Shown one piece after another: positions 6,713 to 7,351 of a stretch of DNA of 7,351 nucleotides. The number at the start of each line of letters is the position of its first letter. The first letter of the stretch is position 1. This DNA comes from Anaerolineae bacterium. Its GTDB lineage: Bacteria; Chloroflexota; Anaerolineae; JACIWR01. The DNA is taken from the NCBI GenBank assembly GCA_021162125.1, contig JAGGZG010000328.1, positions 1-7,351 of the forward strand. Direction: 5' to 3'. The notes beneath the pieces were generated by a model, which saw only the letters and a list, made by a program, of their open reading frames with translations, did no database searches and had not been told where the DNA came from. The translations under genes were made by a program, and so were the position numbers.

Positions 6713-6946
6713 ATGGAAACAACGCTGCGCAGTTTCTGGCAATTCATGATCAACACCATCTTCAAGACCGTCCACTGGGACGAGGAACGATGTAGCGGTT
6801 GCCTGACCTGCTACGAAGTCTGCCCCGTGGGCTGCTGCCTGCCAGACCCGGCGACGAAGAAGATCCGGGTGCCGGATCAAGATCGCTGCGTGGTCTGCGG
6901 GGCTTGCGTGTTGCAGTGTCCGGAGGGGGCGCTGGCGTTGATGTAA
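6713..6946 (+). CDS. hgcB-like: HgcB-like 2[4Fe-4S] ferredoxin
   Basis: A 77-residue ferredoxin with two complete cluster motifs, C27-x2-C30-x2-C33-x3-C37-P and C59-x2-C62-x2-C65-x3-C69-P, after a 20-residue partly hydrophobic N-terminal segment. An extra vicinal pair, Cys41-Cys42, follows the first cluster. The start is fixed by AAGGAGG (6701-6707) five bases before the ATG, and the gene begins 12 bases after the HgcA-like stop, so translation is likely coupled. By position and fold it is the HgcB counterpart, expected to reduce the corrinoid cobalt. The protein ends eight residues after its last cluster cysteine, without the C-terminal extension and cysteine pair that canonical HgcB uses for mercury handling. 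If not HgcB-like in function, it would be a generic bacterial ferredoxin. Confidence 0.87.
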   Translation: METTLRSFWQFMINTIFKTVHWDEERCSGCLTCYEVCPVGCCLPDPATKKIRVPDQDRCVVCGACVLQCPEGALALM

Positions 6947-7064
6947 TATCCATCGGATCTATTTCCCCGGTTGGAGGGGGGACTTGTCTGGCCATAGGCA
7001 TCAAGCTAAGACTCCATCCGACCCTCCCCCTAGCCCCTCACAAGTGTAGGTTTTTGCCCGGAAG

Positions 7065-7086
7065 GCCCGGACGTGAACGTCCGGGC
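7065..7086. repeat. perfect 10-bp hairpin palindrome
   Basis: GCCCGGACGT (7065-7074) and ACGTCCGGGC (7077-7086) are exact inverted repeats separated by GA. The T-run (7051-7055) lies before rather than after the stem, so this is not a standard intrinsic terminator for the ferredoxin gene. It may slow decay or termination like a REP element, or simply be an interspersed repeat. Confidence 0.7.
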
Positions 7087-7115
7087 GACGCGGCAGCAGC
7101 ACCGACTGCTCAGCC

Positions 7116-7150
7116 TGTCATTCTGAGCGCCCGCAGGGCGCGAAGAAACT
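7116..7150. repeat. TGTCATTCTGAGCG-type interspersed repeat with internal hairpin
   Basis: The segment begins TGTCATTCTGAGCG, continues with a 6-bp hairpin GCGCCC-GCA-GGGCGC (7127-7141) and then CGAAGAA. The arrangement TGTCATTCTGAGCG...CGAAGAA is one I recognise as a frequent short interspersed repeat in many bacterial and metagenomic genomes, here with a GC-rich central stem. No function is assigned. Confidence 0.55.
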
Positions 7151-7261
7151 CGCTCTCGGAGCACAATATCCCGTCCAATAACGAGATTCCCCTCGAAGAG
7201 TCTGGCGGCAGTACCGCTACGGAAGCAGTTCAGTGAAACGTCTAGCTTTAGGAGGAAGCTG

Positions 7262-7351
7262 ATGGTCAGTCAAGACTTGTTGGACATTCTGCGCTGTCCG
7301 GCCTGCGTGCGCAACGGCCCTGATGCCGGGCTCCTAGACCTGGTGAAAGAA
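7262..7351 (+). CDS. Trm112-like zinc-binding protein (N-terminal fragment)
   Basis: Only the first 30 residues are visible before the right edge, with no stop. The ATG follows GGAGG (7251-7255) by six bases. The sequence LLDILRCPAC (residues 6-15) with its CPxC zinc knuckle, followed by LLDLVKE, matches the start of the Trm112-like (formerly UPF0434) family. Family members are small proteins, usually around 60-100 residues, with a second CxxC further on. Trm112 proteins bind and stabilise class I SAM methyltransferases, which gives its position near a methyltransferase fusion possible meaning. Another short zinc-ribbon protein cannot be excluded from so short a fragment. Confidence 0.65.
   Translation, partial: MVSQDLLDILRCPACVRNGPDAGLLDLVKE

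Larger units (their letters stand above)
6947..7261. other. intergenic region with repeats, no gene seen
   Basis: This 315-base gap separates the ferredoxin from the Trm112-like gene. It contains two palindromic repeat units, described separately, and C-rich stretches. The open frames crossing it have no recognisable product. I see no convincing promoter and no hairpin followed by a T-tract, so whether the downstream gene is cotranscribed with the run is unclear. Confidence 0.6.

Noticed and set aside
6973..7030. Possible G-rich/C-rich inverted repeat (GGAGGG with CCCTCC)
   Set aside because: Only about six bases pair and the match is explained by low-complexity G and C runs.
7051..7086. Intrinsic terminator after the ferredoxin gene
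   Set aside because: The T-run precedes the hairpin on the plus strand, and no T-tract follows the stem on either strand.

Overview
The window is GC-rich DNA from a bacterium, most plausibly an anaerobic or thermophilic Chloroflexota (Anaerolineae-like) genome. This is an inference from the gene content (SWIM-SNF2 helicase, membrane-anchored glycosidase, HgcA/HgcB-like corrinoid pair) and the style of its interspersed palindromic repeats. No rRNA, tRNA, CRISPR array or transposase gene is visible.

Layout. Bases 1-2137 hold the first 712 codons of a SWIM zinc-finger SNF2-family helicase on the minus strand, cut by the left edge. Bases 2138-2829 are a roughly 690-base divergent intergenic region. 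It holds a candidate helicase promoter, a MITE-like element with nested inverted repeats, a promoter with perfect TTGACA and TATAAT boxes 17 bases apart, and a 150-base palindromic element that starts almost at the predicted transcription start. After these come a small hairpin and a second, closer promoter candidate. Bases 2830-6946 form one plus-strand gene run with gaps of 47, 32 and 12 bases: a stand-alone double-ACT protein resembling the regulatory half of aspartokinase, a membrane-anchored clan GH-A glycoside hydrolase, a SAM methyltransferase fused to an HgcA-like corrinoid membrane protein, and an HgcB-like two-cluster ferredoxin. Bases 6947-7261 are intergenic with two palindromic repeat units. 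A Trm112-like zinc protein starts at 7262 and is cut by the right edge.

How the genes may work together. The centrepiece is the pair at 5087-6946. HgcA carries a methyl-corrinoid and HgcB is its electron-donating ferredoxin; together the canonical pair methylates Hg(II). Here the corrinoid protein keeps the cap-helix cysteine and the five-helix membrane domain. However, the cap-helix motif is altered (NVWCGAGGG instead of NVWCAAGKG), an entire class I methyltransferase is fused in front, and the ferredoxin lacks the cysteine-bearing C-terminal tail of HgcB. This looks like an HgcAB-related methyl-transfer system with a built-in SAM-dependent module and possibly a different substrate. A Trm112-like protein nearby is notable because Trm112 proteins are known activating partners of class I methyltransferases. 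The ACT protein and the glycosidase may simply share the transcript.
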